37,222 bases of DNA from DASXVX01 sp036504075. GTDB lineage: Bacteria > Bacillota > Sulfobacillia > Symbiobacteriales > Symbiobacteriaceae. Position numbers and translations under genes: made by a program. The stretch covers positions 1 through 37,222 of the forward strand of contig DASXVX010000054.1 of assembly GCA_036504075.1 (NCBI GenBank). Direction: 5' to 3'. The number at the start of each line of letters is the position of its first letter. The first letter of the stretch is position 1. The notes beneath the pieces are model-generated. The model searched no databases, had not been told where the DNA came from, and worked only from the letters and a program-made list of their open reading frames with translations. Of this stretch, positions 24,572 to 33,197 are shown piece by piece.

Positions 24572-27500
24572 TTACATCTCCTGGCTCAACACTTCGGCCA
24601 CCACGTCTTCCAGCCGGGCCGTCCGGGCCCGGGACCGGGCGGCGGCAATCGCTTCGGACGGCAACTCCGCCGCCAGTTCGGCAAACAGCAGTTCCGCCTT
24701 GGCCTTGTACTCCCGCTCCAGGGACGGGTGCTCCAGCACATAGCCCAGCAGCAGGACCGCCTGGCCTTTCTTCTCCTCGTGGGCCAGCAGCGTTGCCACC
24801 CCGGTCAGCAGATCCAGCACCACGAAGACGGCTTTCAGTTCCATGGCGCCTTTCAGCGCTTCCTTGAAGTACTGCTGGGCTTCGAAAGACTCGCCCCGGG
24901 CACAGGCAAACTCGCCCAGGTTGGTGAGCGCGACGACCGTCCCCCATGGGTTACCGAGGTCCCGGAACCGGGCGAGCCCCTCTTCGAAAAACCGCTTCGC
25001 CTCATCCTTGTTGCCCATGGCATCCGCCACCAGGCCCAGGTTGTTCGTGGCGCGGGCGACCTCCATGATCGTGGTCTCGCTCGGGTTTTCCCGGCAGGAG
25101 GCCAGGGATTCCGCATACAGGTGCTGCGACTCGGCATACTCGCCGAGCGCATAGTGGGCGTCGGCCATGCAGTTGAGGAAGACCGGCATCTCCGCCGGGG
25201 TGCCGCAGCGACGGGCAATTTCCAGACTCTCCCGGGCCAGATCTTTATAGGTCTCGAACTGGCCGAACCGGCGTGCCAGCCGGCCCTGGCGGGAGAGCAG
25301 GTGGGCGAGCGTGTCGCTGAAGATCCCCTGCTCCCGCAGGCGCCCCGCCGCCCAGGCAAACGTGGCCGCGCCTTCCTGGACCAGGGCCCGGATTTCGTGG
25401 AACCGGAAGAGAGATTCCATGCACATCCGAATGAAGGCTTCCTTGGCGTGGTCCGCGGCCCAGGTCCAGCCGGCCCGGACGTTTTCGATCTCCTCGCTGA
25501 TTTGCTCCAGCCCCAGCTTCTGCCGGTCGCCGTTCAACAACGGCTCCTTCTGCGCGAGGAAGCCGGCGTAAAACTCGCAGTGCCGGTTCTGCACCTCCCG
25601 CAACTCCTCCGGGTGGGCGGTCAGCTTCTCGCCGGCGTACTGTCGGAGCTGATCGTGCAGTTCGTAGCGCATATTTGTGGACCGCCGGAGCAGCGACTTG
25701 TCCATGAGCGCAGAAAGCAGCAGCAGCGACGCCCCGGCCACCCGCTCGGCCGCATCACGCCGGAAGCCGCCCCGGAAGACGGACAGCCGGGCGAAAACCC
25801 GCCGCTCCTCCTCCGACAACAACCCCCAGGAATACTCGAACGCGCCGCGGAGCGACCGGTGCCGGTCGGGAATTTCCGGATGAGACGTCACCAGAAAGTC
25901 GAGGTTCTCCTCGATGCCCACGGCGATCTCTTCGCAGGAGAGCACCCGGGCCCAGGCTGCCGCCAGTTCGATGCCCAGCGGCATCCCCTGGGCGAGCCGG
26001 CAGATGTGCGCGACCGTGGCCGTCCCGGCTTCCGCCAGGACGAAGCGGGGCTGCACGCCCCGGGCCCGCTCCACGAACAACTGGACGGCGCCGGAATCCA
26101 GCGCCTCCGCCTCGGATTCGCCCTGCGGCAGCCCGAGGCCGTCCAGCTCCAGCAGCCACTCCTCCGGCAGGTGGAGCCGCTCGCGTGAGGTGGCCAGCAC
26201 TTTGACCCCGGTCGAGGCGAGCAGCATTTCGGAGACCAGCGGGGCCCCCTCGATGAGATGCTCAAAGTTGTCCATCACTAGCAATATGATTTTGCCCCGG
26301 AGGAAGTTCAGCAGTTGCTGGGTCGGATCCTCCTGACGTTGGAACGCCAGGCGGAGGACGCCGGCGACCGTAGAAACGATGAAGTCTGCCGACGTAACCC
26401 CCGCCAGCGGGACGAACCAGACGCCGTCGGGGAACTGCTCCAGCAGTTCGGAGGCAGCCTGAATGGCCAGCCGGGTCTTGCCGACGCCGCCCGGACCAAT
26501 TAACGTCACCATGCGCCGCTCTTCGATCAGCTGCTTGACCTCCTGGATCTCCCCTTCCCGGCCCACGAAGCTGGTGGGGAGCGCCGGCAGGTTGTTGGGG
26601 GCCGCCTCGGTGTGCACCTGCAGCCGCTCGGCCAGGCGGATTTCGGCAAACGCGCCTTCCAGGTTCCAGCCCTGATCATCTTTCGACAGGAAGCTTTTTT
26701 CCACCAGATGCGTGATGCCCCGGCGCATGAATCCGGGGTACCCGGCGGTCTCCCCGAAGAACCAGGCCACAAAGGCGTCCGGCGGCTCCCACTGCAGCAC
26801 GCTCCGGAGCCAGATGTGCACCCCTTCCCGGGAAAGTGGCTCCAGGAGCACCGTCTCCTGCAAGGGGGCGTCCAGCTGGAAAGAGTGCCGGAAGTGCTGC
26901 CGGTCGGAGGCGTAGGCCAGGCCCAGCACCGGAAAGTCCGGCGCGGCAAACAGTGTCCGCAGGAGGTCCAGCGTGGCCTGGTCCAGCTCCGCGAGGTCGT
27001 CCACCGTGATCAGCAGGCCGGCGTGCTCCTTGGCCTCCAGGAGTTCCCGCAGGGCCTTGATGAACTTGCCCCGGCCTTCCGCCGGTGCGGGGAGTCCCGC
27101 CCAGTTTTTCTGCGCCTCGGTGAGCGCCCCGTAAGCCCGGGCCCGAAGCGCCCCGGTGCCCCGGAGCGTGAGCACGGCGAAGCCCCGGAGTCGGGCCGCT
27201 TTGGCCGAGTCCGCCAGGAACGTCGACCGGCCGGATCCGCGCGCGCCGGAGATCACCAACAGCCCCCGCCGCTGCTCGGGCAGCCCGTCGAGGAAGCGCT
27301 GCAGGGCCGTGAAGTCGTGCTCCCGCTCCACCAGCCGGGACTGCTCGCTGAAGTCCAGCGCTTCCGTCCGGGCCGGGTCTTCCGCCACCACCCGGCCGCG
27401 TCCGCTGCGCTTGGCCGCATAGTGCCGGATATCCGCCTTCTCGAACAGCGCTTCCGGCGTCTGGGCGTCGTCCGGGAAGGCGGCGACGCCGATCGACATC

Positions 27501-27877
27501 GAGAGGACGATCTGTGGCTTCTCCCCGAAAGGCTCGCTGCGGACGCCTTCGAGCAGGCGCTCCGCGAGCGCCTCGGCCTGGGCCTTCGTGGTGTGCGGCA
27601 GCAGCAGCACAAACTCGTCGCCGCCATACCGGAACAGCAAGTCGGTTTCGCGCACCAGGGAACCCAGGCGCTGAACAAATTCGCTCAGCACCTGATCCCC
27701 GCGCGTGTGTCCGAAGGCATCGTTAATGCTTTTGAAGTAGTCGAGATCCAACAGCATCAGTGACACATTGAGCTTATACCGCCAGGCCCTCTGCAATTCT
27801 TCGCGAAACCGTTCCTGCAGAGCCGCCCGGGAGTACGCGCCAGTAAGCGGATCCCTGAAGAGCGCTTCAGGATTCAT
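24572..27877 (-). CDS. Diguanylate cyclase fused to an ATPase/STAND module with TPR repeats
   Basis: A 1101-residue multidomain protein. Residues 1-165 are a GGDEF domain. It has LDLDYFKSINDAFGHTRGD for metal and GTP, an intact active site YGGDEF (85-89) and the inhibitory site RETD (76-79) exactly 5 residues before it, so it should make cyclic di-GMP and be product-inhibited. Residues about 190-420 form a first ATPase with P-loop GARGSGRST (211-219). Residues about 440-720 form a STAND (AfsR/NB-ARC-like) ATPase. It begins SFVGREGEIQEVKQLI, has P-loop GPGGVGKT (461-468), sensor-like LLVMDNFEHL and LATSRERL, then a winged helix. The rest (about 780-1060) is TPR-type helical repeat. No LuxR HTH is seen at the end. 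ATG 27877 is chosen because the residues upstream are not protein-like. I infer that ligand binding to the TPR/STAND part controls cyclic di-GMP synthesis. Confidence 0.88.
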   Translation of the reverse strand: MNPEALFRDPLTGAYSRAALQERFREELQRAWRYKLNVSLMLLDLDYFKSINDAFGHTRGDQVLSEFVQRLGSLVRETDLLFRYGGDEFVLLLPHTTKAQAEALAERLLEGVRSEPFGEKPQIVLSMSIGVAAFPDDAQTPEALFEKADIRHYAAKRSGRGRVVAEDPARTEALDFSEQSRLVEREHDFTALQRFLDGLPEQRRGLLVISGARGSGRSTFLADSAKAARLRGFAVLTLRGTGALRARAYGALTEAQKNWAGLPAPAEGRGKFIKALRELLEAKEHAGLLITVDDLAELDQATLDLLRTLFAAPDFPVLGLAYASDRQHFRHSFQLDAPLQETVLLEPLSREGVHIWLRSVLQWEPPDAFVAWFFGETAGYPGFMRRGITHLVEKSFLSKDDQGWNLEGAFAEIRLAERLQVHTEAAPNNLPALPTSFVGREGEIQEVKQLIEERRMVTLIGPGGVGKTRLAIQAASELLEQFPDGVWFVPLAGVTSADFIVSTVAGVLRLAFQRQEDPTQQLLNFLRGKIILLVMDNFEHLIEGAPLVSEMLLASTGVKVLATSRERLHLPEEWLLELDGLGLPQGESEAEALDSGAVQLFVERARGVQPRFVLAEAGTATVAHICRLAQGMPLGIELAAAWARVLSCEEIAVGIEENLDFLVTSHPEIPDRHRSLRGAFEYSWGLLSEEERRVFARLSVFRGGFRRDAAERVAGASLLLLSALMDKSLLRRSTNMRYELHDQLRQYAGEKLTAHPEELREVQNRHCEFYAGFLAQKEPLLNGDRQKLGLEQISEEIENVRAGWTWAADHAKEAFIRMCMESLFRFHEIRALVQEGAATFAWAAGRLREQGIFSDTLAHLLSRQGRLARRFGQFETYKDLARESLEIARRCGTPAEMPVFLNCMADAHYALGEYAESQHLYAESLASCRENPSETTIMEVARATNNLGLVADAMGNKDEAKRFFEEGLARFRDLGNPWGTVVALTNLGEFACARGESFEAQQYFKEALKGAMELKAVFVVLDLLTGVATLLAHEEKKGQAVLLLGYVLEHPSLEREYKAKAELLFAELAAELPSEAIAAARSRARTARLEDVVAEVLSQEM

Positions 27878-28000
27878 AGCACACCGCACGCTCCCTTCGG
27901 GCAGTATAGGGAAGCCATTTCGGACATAGATATATATCCTTAAGTTTGCCATAACGCGCCCAAATGGTCAACTCACACCACGATTTGCTCTGGAATGCCC

Positions 28001-28040
28001 TGAGGCAGGCGGAACGACCCTAAGGCAGGCGGAACGCCTC
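28001..28040. repeat. 20-bp tandem duplication at the stop codon of the lipoprotein gene
   Basis: Two copies of TGAGGCAGGCGGAACGACCC-like sequence lie at 28001-28020 and 28021-28040, differing at three or so positions. The second copy encodes the last residues (EAFRLP) and part of the stop of the minus-strand lipoprotein gene. Confidence 0.75.
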
Positions 28041-29552
28041 CAGCCAGACGGAACCGAGGGCGCCGCGGCTGTGCAGCAGCACCCATGACGGCGTTAACTG
28101 TGCCCGGACCAGCAGTCCGCCGAGGTTGGGCGCCGCCTGGGCGATGACATTCGTATGGCCGATATCCGTTGCCTCCCGGCCGCCGGCTACGAAGCGGATG
28201 ACGGTCCCGTCCTGCTTCCAGGCGATCAGCCGGGCCGGGTCGCTGGTGAAGGGGGCGCCCATGATGTCCCCCGGCAGGTCCACGTTCCGCCCGCCGTCCA
28301 GCGGAATCTGTCTGCCGTTGGTGATCAGCCAGCGGCCCGCCACCCTCCAGCCGCCGTTGCCCGTAACGGCCCCCGGTGCCTCCCAGAGCACCCGGGCCGG
28401 CCGCCCGTCCAACGGCTGGGCGATGAGTGCCGTATCCGTGATGCGGTTATGCGAGAGGGCATTACCAGCGTCCGGCGCCAGCCGGGCCGCCTCAAGCAGC
28501 AGCAGGTCCGGCGCCGCCCAGTACACGTCGGCGAACAGCCACCCGGCGGGAGCCGGGTACCGGGTCGTCGCTCCGCCTTCCAGCCCGGTAGTGGTCACGG
28601 TGGCGAAGAAGTCCACCGAACCGTCGGTCCCGGCGACGGTATCACCAGGGCGGTCTTTCGTGCTTTCCAGTGCGGCAAAGCGACCGTCGGACCCCCAGGC
28701 CACGTGCGTCCATGCCGGCGGCAGCACCGTCTCGGCGCCACTGCGCAAATCCATCGTAGCGTACGGGATTACCGGCAAAGCGTTGCCGTTGCCGCCATAC
28801 AGCGCCGTCCAGCCGTCGGGGCTGAACGTGGCCGCCGGTCCTTTGTACTTGAGGTTCGGCAGGCCCATTTTCACCCGCGACGGCACGCCATCGGGCAGAG
28901 AGACCCGCCAGAGGTCGCCCGTATTGACCATGAGCGCCTTCCGGTCTGCGGTGAGTCCGACCAGCGCCCGGGACAGGTTGTAGTGGGTGTCACCATCCAG
29001 TGAGAACCAGGCACCGGTGGTCACGGCGCCGGAAGCTACGCTCAGGACCTCCACCCGCAGCGCCGCCATGGCGCCCGGCGCCGCCCGGAGCAAAACCACC
29101 TGCTGCTCATCGAGCCAGCCGGCGAGCCGGAGGCCCGGGCTGGTCCGGGCCGAAGCGCCCGGGGTCGGGTACCAGGTCAGTGCCCGCGGTTGCCCGGACG
29201 AAGGCGGCAGCGGCAGCGCCGCCAGGGCTACCATGGGCTGATCCGCCCCGCCCGCCGGCACGTCGTAAGTAAAGGCCAGCCAGCGACCGCCGGGCGACAG
29301 AGCGGTTTCGGGCTCGAAGCCGGAAAGTGCCGACGGCGACAAACGGATCCGCAGAAAGTTGCCGCCAAACTCCACGGCCGGGAGCGCCGCTGCAGCCGCC
29401 TTGTCCAGGGGCGTCCGCTCTGCTGCCGGCTCCCCTGCCGGGGTGCGCGACGGTGGAAAAGCCTGGCTGACGACCGGCGGTGGCGTTTTCGGTTTCCCGG
29501 TGCTGCAGCCCGCCAGGAGCAGGATGGTCAGGAGACACACGAGCCGTTTCAT
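28020..29552 (-). CDS. Lipoprotein with a probable beta-propeller domain
   Basis: A 510-residue exported lipoprotein. Start ATG 29552 follows GGAGGGG. The signal ends in the lipobox LLLAGC with Cys at about residue 17, then a Pro/Thr linker (STGKPKTPPPVV). The mature part has repeated motifs such as LSPGGRWLAFTYD, FSPDGWTALYGG, WGSDGRFAALES and DVYWAAPDLLLLEA, the SPDG-type blade turns of WD40/TolB-like propellers. It would sit on the outer face of the membrane and bind a ligand or protein; no catalytic motif seen. It is divergent from the tail-tube-like gene, with which it may be functionally linked. Confidence 0.75.
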   Translation of the reverse strand: MKRLVCLLTILLLAGCSTGKPKTPPPVVSQAFPPSRTPAGEPAAERTPLDKAAAAALPAVEFGGNFLRIRLSPSALSGFEPETALSPGGRWLAFTYDVPAGGADQPMVALAALPLPPSSGQPRALTWYPTPGASARTSPGLRLAGWLDEQQVVLLRAAPGAMAALRVEVLSVASGAVTTGAWFSLDGDTHYNLSRALVGLTADRKALMVNTGDLWRVSLPDGVPSRVKMGLPNLKYKGPAATFSPDGWTALYGGNGNALPVIPYATMDLRSGAETVLPPAWTHVAWGSDGRFAALESTKDRPGDTVAGTDGSVDFFATVTTTGLEGGATTRYPAPAGWLFADVYWAAPDLLLLEAARLAPDAGNALSHNRITDTALIAQPLDGRPARVLWEAPGAVTGNGGWRVAGRWLITNGRQIPLDGGRNVDLPGDIMGAPFTSDPARLIAWKQDGTVIRFVAGGREATDIGHTNVIAQAAPNLGGLLVRAQLTPSWVLLHSRGALGSVWLEAFRLP

Positions 29553-29703
29553 CTCAGCCCCTCCGCTCTGCCTCGGCCAAAGTCCATTCATGTAACAAGA
29601 TATATGTATAGGCACTTCGGCGCGAAGGAGATACATCCTGCTGGAAAGCCTGCTAATGGCGGCACGGACCAGGATGAACCACTTTTTGTCTCGGAATCAT
29701 TAC

Positions 29704-29732
29704 TTGTAGCTAATTAAACTATCAGATATACT
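29704..29732 (+). promoter_or_regulatory. Sigma-A-type promoter of the gp19-like gene
   Basis: TTGTAG (29704-29709) and TATACT (29727-29732) are separated by exactly 17 bp, close to TTGACA/TATAAT. An inverted repeat AGATAT-ACTC-ATATCT (29724-29739) overlaps the -10 box and could be an operator. The region is strongly AT-rich in an otherwise GC-rich window. Confidence 0.7.
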
Positions 29733-29772
29733 CATATCTAAGATCAACCTGTGTAAGTAGGGGGAACGCTTG

Positions 29773-30744
29773 ATGCGCCGATACGTTCGTGTCGTGCTGG
29801 TTGCCTTTTTGCTGTCCTTGACGCTGCAAGCCACCGGCTTCGCGGCCAACGCCAATCCGCGGTCTGTACCCACCAACTATGGTCTTGAGCTCGACGGCGT
29901 CTTCGCCGGTTGGCTGTACAGCGCCGAAGGCGGAGGGGCCACTTCGGATGTGGTCGTGGACAAACTGGGTCCGGACCATATCGCCCGCAAGCATATCGCC
30001 GGTGTGAAGTACGAGGATATCACCGTTGCCGTAGGCCCCGGCATGTCCACAGCGTTCTACCAGTGGATCAAGGATTCGTTCGACCACAAAGCGACCCGCA
30101 AGAACGGTGCGATCATCACGGCGGAACATAACGGCAACGTGCTCTCCCGCACCGCCTTCACCAATGCCTTGATCACCGAGGTCGGTTTCCCGGCGTTGGA
30201 TGCCGCCAGCAAGGATGCCGCCAAAATGACGATCAAGTTTGCGCCCGAGTATACCCGGCGGGTGAGCGCCACGGGGAAGGTGGCGGGCATCAGTGCCAAG
30301 GGGGACCAGAAAAAATGGCTGCCGGCCAACTTCCGGCTCCGCATCGACGGACTCGATGATGCCACCAGCCGGGTCAACTCGATTGAGGCCATCGTCGTAA
30401 AGCAGAAGGTCGCGGAGAATCCGGTCGGCGAGGTGCGGGACTTCGAGGTGGAACCCACCAAACTCGAGATTCCCAACCTGGCGTTCACGGTGGCAGAGAG
30501 TTCTGCCGACCCGCTCTATGCCTGGCTCGATGATTTTGTGATCCAGGGCAACAACGGCCAGGATCAGGAGAAGACGGGTTCGCTGGAGTTCCTGGGTCCG
30601 GACCTGAAAGAGGTGCTTTTCCGGCTGGACTTCCAGGGGCTCGGCATCTTCAAGCTGACGCCGGACAAGCTGGAGGCTGGCGCTGAGTCCATTCGTCGGG
30701 TCCGGGCGGAGTTGTACGTGGAAGAGATGGCTTTCAGCCGGTAG
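29773..30744 (+). CDS. Secreted protein with two phage tail-tube (T4 gp19-like) domains
   Basis: A 323-residue exported protein. A signal peptide covers residues 1-25 (VVLVAFLLSLTLQATGFAA). Residues 36-165 match the gp19/Hcp-like tail tube pattern: YGLELDGVFAGWLYSAEGG, then KYEDITVAVGPGMSTAFYQW, KNGAIITAEHNG, and GFPALDAASKDAAKMTIKFAPEY. Residues about 186-320 repeat the plan more distantly: FRLRIDGLD, KLEIPNLAFTVAES...LYAWLDDFV, KTGSLEFLGPDLKEVLFRLDFQGLGIF, and AESIRRVRAELYVEEM. It is therefore a tandem duplication of one fold. Phage and injection-system tube proteins have no signal peptide, and no sheath, baseplate or AAA gene is nearby. A surface or matrix role seems more likely than a contractile machine. 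ATG 29773 follows GGGGG; a TTG one codon upstream is an alternative. A strong promoter precedes the gene and a 12-bp hairpin follows. Confidence 0.75.
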   Translation: MRRYVRVVLVAFLLSLTLQATGFAANANPRSVPTNYGLELDGVFAGWLYSAEGGGATSDVVVDKLGPDHIARKHIAGVKYEDITVAVGPGMSTAFYQWIKDSFDHKATRKNGAIITAEHNGNVLSRTAFTNALITEVGFPALDAASKDAAKMTIKFAPEYTRRVSATGKVAGISAKGDQKKWLPANFRLRIDGLDDATSRVNSIEAIVVKQKVAENPVGEVRDFEVEPTKLEIPNLAFTVAESSADPLYAWLDDFVIQGNNGQDQEKTGSLEFLGPDLKEVLFRLDFQGLGIFKLTPDKLEAGAESIRRVRAELYVEEMAFSR

Positions 30745-30790
30745 CGTGGGCCTGCAGTCCGGCGGCGTCCATATCGGGTAGAGATCGTGC

Positions 30791-30818
30791 AGAGCCGGGG
30801 CGATAACGCCCCGGCTCT
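30791..30818 (+). terminator. Terminator after the gp19-like gene
   Basis: AGAGCCGGGGCG (30791-30802) and CGCCCCGGCTCT (30807-30818) form a perfect 12-bp stem with an ATAA loop, 46 nt after the stop. No T-run follows. Confidence 0.75.
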
Positions 30819-31060
30819 GACGCGCCAAGTTCTTGCTGGTCAGGCCACGATGAAAGGTTGACAAGGCCGGAATGCGGAACTTGAGCAGCGAAGCGGAAAC
30901 CCGGACTGGTACCGACATCCAGGCAAACCGGCCCCGGAGGTGGTGTTCCGATTGTCGTTGCCCCCGCCTGGATGAGGCGCTCGGTCGCGCCAAAACGCAT
31001 CGAGCTGATCGACGAGAACGGGGATGGGGTTTTCGGGAGACGGTCGATCTGTAACGAGTC

Positions 31061-31086
31061 AGCGCCGGGCACGTTCGCCCGGCGCT
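31061..31086 (+). terminator. Orphan terminator-like hairpin
   Basis: AGCGCCGGGC (31061-31070) pairs perfectly with GCCCGGCGCT (31077-31086), loop ACGTTC, followed by TTCC. It follows the EF-hand-like scrap with no intact gene upstream. Confidence 0.6.
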
Positions 31087-31090
31087 TTCC

Positions 31091-31129
31091 GTTCCGTCAG
31101 GCGCGTTCCGTCGGGCGCGTTCCGTTCAG
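31091..31129. repeat. 14-bp short tandem repeat, three copies
   Basis: GTTCCGT begins at 31091, 31105 and 31119, with CAGGCGC and CGGGCGC between copies. The array starts directly after the hairpin at 31061-31086. Confidence 0.75.
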
Positions 31130-31142
31130 TGAAAGGAAAAGG

Positions 31143-31160
31143 CCGGCGCAAATGCGCCGG
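31143..31160. terminator. Hairpin of uncertain role
   Basis: CCGGCGC (31143-31149) and GCGCCGG (31154-31160) around AAAT form a perfect 7-bp stem. There is no adjacent gene end and no T-run. Confidence 0.4.
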
Positions 31161-31651
31161 TCCCATCTTGAAGGCAAAATCGCTCGCGATGAATAGGTAT
31201 GCAGAACCAGGGCGTGGGGGGCCGTGGCTCTGTTTGCTGACTTCGGCCGGAGTGTGCTGTCAAAGGTCTGAGTCGTCGGTGTTCCGGTCAACGACCTCAC
31301 GGTCTTCGTGCCGGGGAAGAAGCCCTCGGCTTTCTCGTGAAGAACGAGGGGCCTGGCGACTGTCCGGTTCTGCATGAATGAGCCTTGCCTGAGGCTGCAA
31401 AGACGGACGAAGGGTGGTGAAACCCCCGATTTTTGTGCAGTGTTGGCCCAAAAACCAGGTCGGCGGCGCCATTCAGTCTGTTTCTGCATGCCAAAGAAGG
31501 CAACAGCCTGCAAAAGTAGATGAAGGCACAACGACCGGTTGAAGCAGGCAGCCGTCCTTGGCGACTCCGGGAAGATGTTGGCCCAAGTCTGTCCATCTTG
31601 TCCGTCCAGCAACGGGTTCCGGTGACCTATGCGCCCCCAGTCCGGTGACTG

Positions 31652-31888
31652 TCAAATGTCGTCAGGGATCTGCTTTGTGGTGAGCTTCTCGTTGAACCGC
31701 CGGAGGTTCTCACCTGTCTTCAGGAGCAAAAAACCTATGAGCAAAACGCTTAGTCCCAACGGGACAGCAAGAGCCCACACCTCCGATTGCCAGTCTACCA
31801 AACGGCCAAGTCCGCCAACAAAGAAAATGATGCCACCGGTGATTGCTGTCAGAAAACCGAGCTTTTCGCACCAGTGCTTCTTCCGCAT
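31652..31888 (-). CDS. Small two-pass membrane protein
   Basis: A 78-residue protein with ATG 31888 preceded by AGGAGGAACT, an excellent ribosome site, so the longer upstream frame is rejected. Two membrane segments, LGFLTAITGGIIFFVGGLG and VWALAVPLGLSVLLIGFLLL, form a helical hairpin with a basic N-terminus (MRKKHW) and a charged C-terminus (RRFNEKLTTKQIPDDI). Family unknown. The surrounding DNA is of lower GC and gene-poor. Confidence 0.65.
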   Translation of the reverse strand: MRKKHWCEKLGFLTAITGGIIFFVGGLGRLVDWQSEVWALAVPLGLSVLLIGFLLLKTGENLRRFNEKLTTKQIPDDI

Positions 31889-32104
31889 AGTTCCTCCTGA
31901 AGCGAAATGCGGCCTCCCATTATTCCAACATGGCACCCAGGTCACGTAAATCCCCATGCAGTTTGGCGATAATTCCCATCTGAGCCGAGGCAAGTAACGG
32001 CTGCTAGCCCGGCGAATGGGCAATGCGGCCGTTCTCGTGAGTCTGGAGACAGACGTCGCCCCTGGTTGCCCAAGGCTATGCGCTGGGCGTGCGTTATGTA
32101 CCTC

Positions 32105-32374
32105 TCAAAGCCTATTCCGGCGTCGCCGCGTCCACAGCACAGCGAATGCTGCTACGCTCCCGAGCAGATAGACCCAGGAGGGAACTTCGATGCCGAAACG
32201 CCAGTAAAGAAAGGCGGGAATCAGAAAGAGTACGATTAGCCCCGTCATCAGCGGCAGGGTGCGAGACCGGGCGGCGCTGTCGACTGTGGGAAAGAGGACA
32301 AGCGTGAGGATTGCCATGAAGCAGGTGTGAAAAGCAGGAGCGCAAGTTTTGCCCTCGTGGTCACAGGATGCCAC
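32105..32374 (-). CDS. Small membrane protein, start uncertain
   Basis: Up to 89 residues with two membrane segments (LPLMTGLIVLFLIPAFLYW and WVYLLGSVAAFAVLW) and a basic end (RRRRNRL). The GTG at 32374 overlaps its own candidate ribosome site (GGGAGGTG), and the ATG at 32317 has none, so the start is doubtful. I recognise no family. Confidence 0.45.
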   Translation of the reverse strand: MASCDHEGKTCAPAFHTCFMAILTLVLFPTVDSAARSRTLPLMTGLIVLFLIPAFLYWRFGIEVPSWVYLLGSVAAFAVLWTRRRRNRL

Positions 32375-32534
32375 CTCCCGTTATATTCACGGAACGTGAA
32401 GCCTGATTCGATGTCTCAGGTTCAAGTTTGCCCTCGGCCTAGGACCATCCAGACCGAGCCACGTCGCCTAATGACACTTTACCACTTATGAACTATGGAA
32501 GGAAAGACTCCGTCCGTTGATGTAACGACATAAG

Positions 32535-32568
32535 AAATGGCGGTGCATAAGCAAATGCACCGCCATTT
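32535..32568. terminator. Strong hairpin terminator downstream of the NifX-like gene
   Basis: AAATGGCGGTGCAT (32535-32548) pairs perfectly with ATGCACCGCCATTT (32555-32568), a 14-bp stem with a 6-nt loop. A second hairpin (CAGCCT/GGAGGCTG with inner ACCGGCGC/GCGCCGGT) lies at about 32588-32626, between it and the gene stop. Confidence 0.8.
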
Positions 32569-32628
32569 GTCAACCTCGGGGTTTGTCAGCCTGAGACCGG
32601 CGCCAGCGCGCCGGTCCGGAGGCTGAGG

Positions 32629-33006
32629 CTAGTGGTCGTGACCCTCTTCTTCGTCGCCGCAGCCGCACCCGCCGCCGCCGTTTAGCTTTTCGTCGGTCAC
32701 CTTCAGGGTCCCGCAAAGGAAGTCCCGCAGCACCTGCTTGGGCTCACCGGTCGCGCCCATTTGCACCTGGACGCCGGCGCTGGTGAACATGCCCTGGGCG
32801 TGCTCGGGCATGCCCCAGGCGACGACCTGCTTGACGCCCAGCCGGGCCAGGAAAATCGGCGGCGGGCCGCCGGGCCCGTGACCGGGGTTCGGCAGTTCGA
32901 CCTCTTGGACCACCTTACCGTCCTCCACATCGGCGATAAGGAAACTCTGGGCCATACCCAGGTGATTGGCAACCTGACCGTCTGAGACGGGGATGGCGAT
33001 ACGCAT
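32629..33006 (-). CDS. NifX/NifB-domain (dinitrogenase iron-molybdenum cofactor-like) protein with a metal-binding tail
   Basis: A 125-residue protein of the NifX/NafY-like family (MRIAIPVSDGQVANHLGMAQSFLIADVEDGKVV..., VKQVVAWGMPEHAQGMFTSAGVQV). In nitrogen fixers this fold carries FeMo-cofactor precursors; stand-alone forms in non-fixing anaerobes are of unknown function and are thought to handle iron-sulfur or other metal clusters. Here the last 17 residues (GGGGCGCGDEEEGHDH) add two Cys, two His and acidic residues, a likely metal site. AGGATCC lies upstream of the ATG. No nif genes are visible in the window. Confidence 0.82.
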   Translation of the reverse strand: MRIAIPVSDGQVANHLGMAQSFLIADVEDGKVVQEVELPNPGHGPGGPPPIFLARLGVKQVVAWGMPEHAQGMFTSAGVQVQMGATGEPKQVLRDFLCGTLKVTDEKLNGGGGCGCGDEEEGHDH

Positions 33007-33197
33007 GGTAGGGATCCTCCTCAGAAGCTTGTCTTGTGGCCCATGTTAGCAAAACCGGCTGCCGCCAGGCGTGACGAAAGTCACAGGCCGGCATCCGAGT
33101 TTTCCCGGAGTTCGGCAACCGCAGTCGTTCCTCCTGCGTCCCGCAGGGTTTTGAAACTTTTTCGTAGAAATTCTCCGGGCGAGGGGGTCTGACAGGC

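Larger units (their letters stand above)
30819..31651. other. 833-bp region without a confident gene
   Basis: It contains two hairpins (31061-31086 and 31143-31160) and a 14-bp triplicate at 31091-31129. A short plus-strand frame ends near 31050-31060 with an EF-hand-like scrap (RIELIDENGDGVFGRRSI) that may be the tail of a lost gene. The longer open frames on both strands around 31100-31620 have no ribosome sites and do not look like proteins. Confidence 0.5.

Noticed and set aside
23402..26188. 928-codon plus-strand frame
   Set aside because: It is the antisense shadow of the aldo/keto reductase and GGDEF/STAND genes; composition is not protein-like.
29773..30744. Prophage or contractile injection system
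   Set aside because: No sheath, baseplate, AAA, capsid or integrase gene is nearby, and the protein carries a signal peptide.
31097..31612. 171-codon minus-strand frame
   Set aside because: It starts without a ribosome site and crosses the short repeats and a hairpin; composition is not protein-like.
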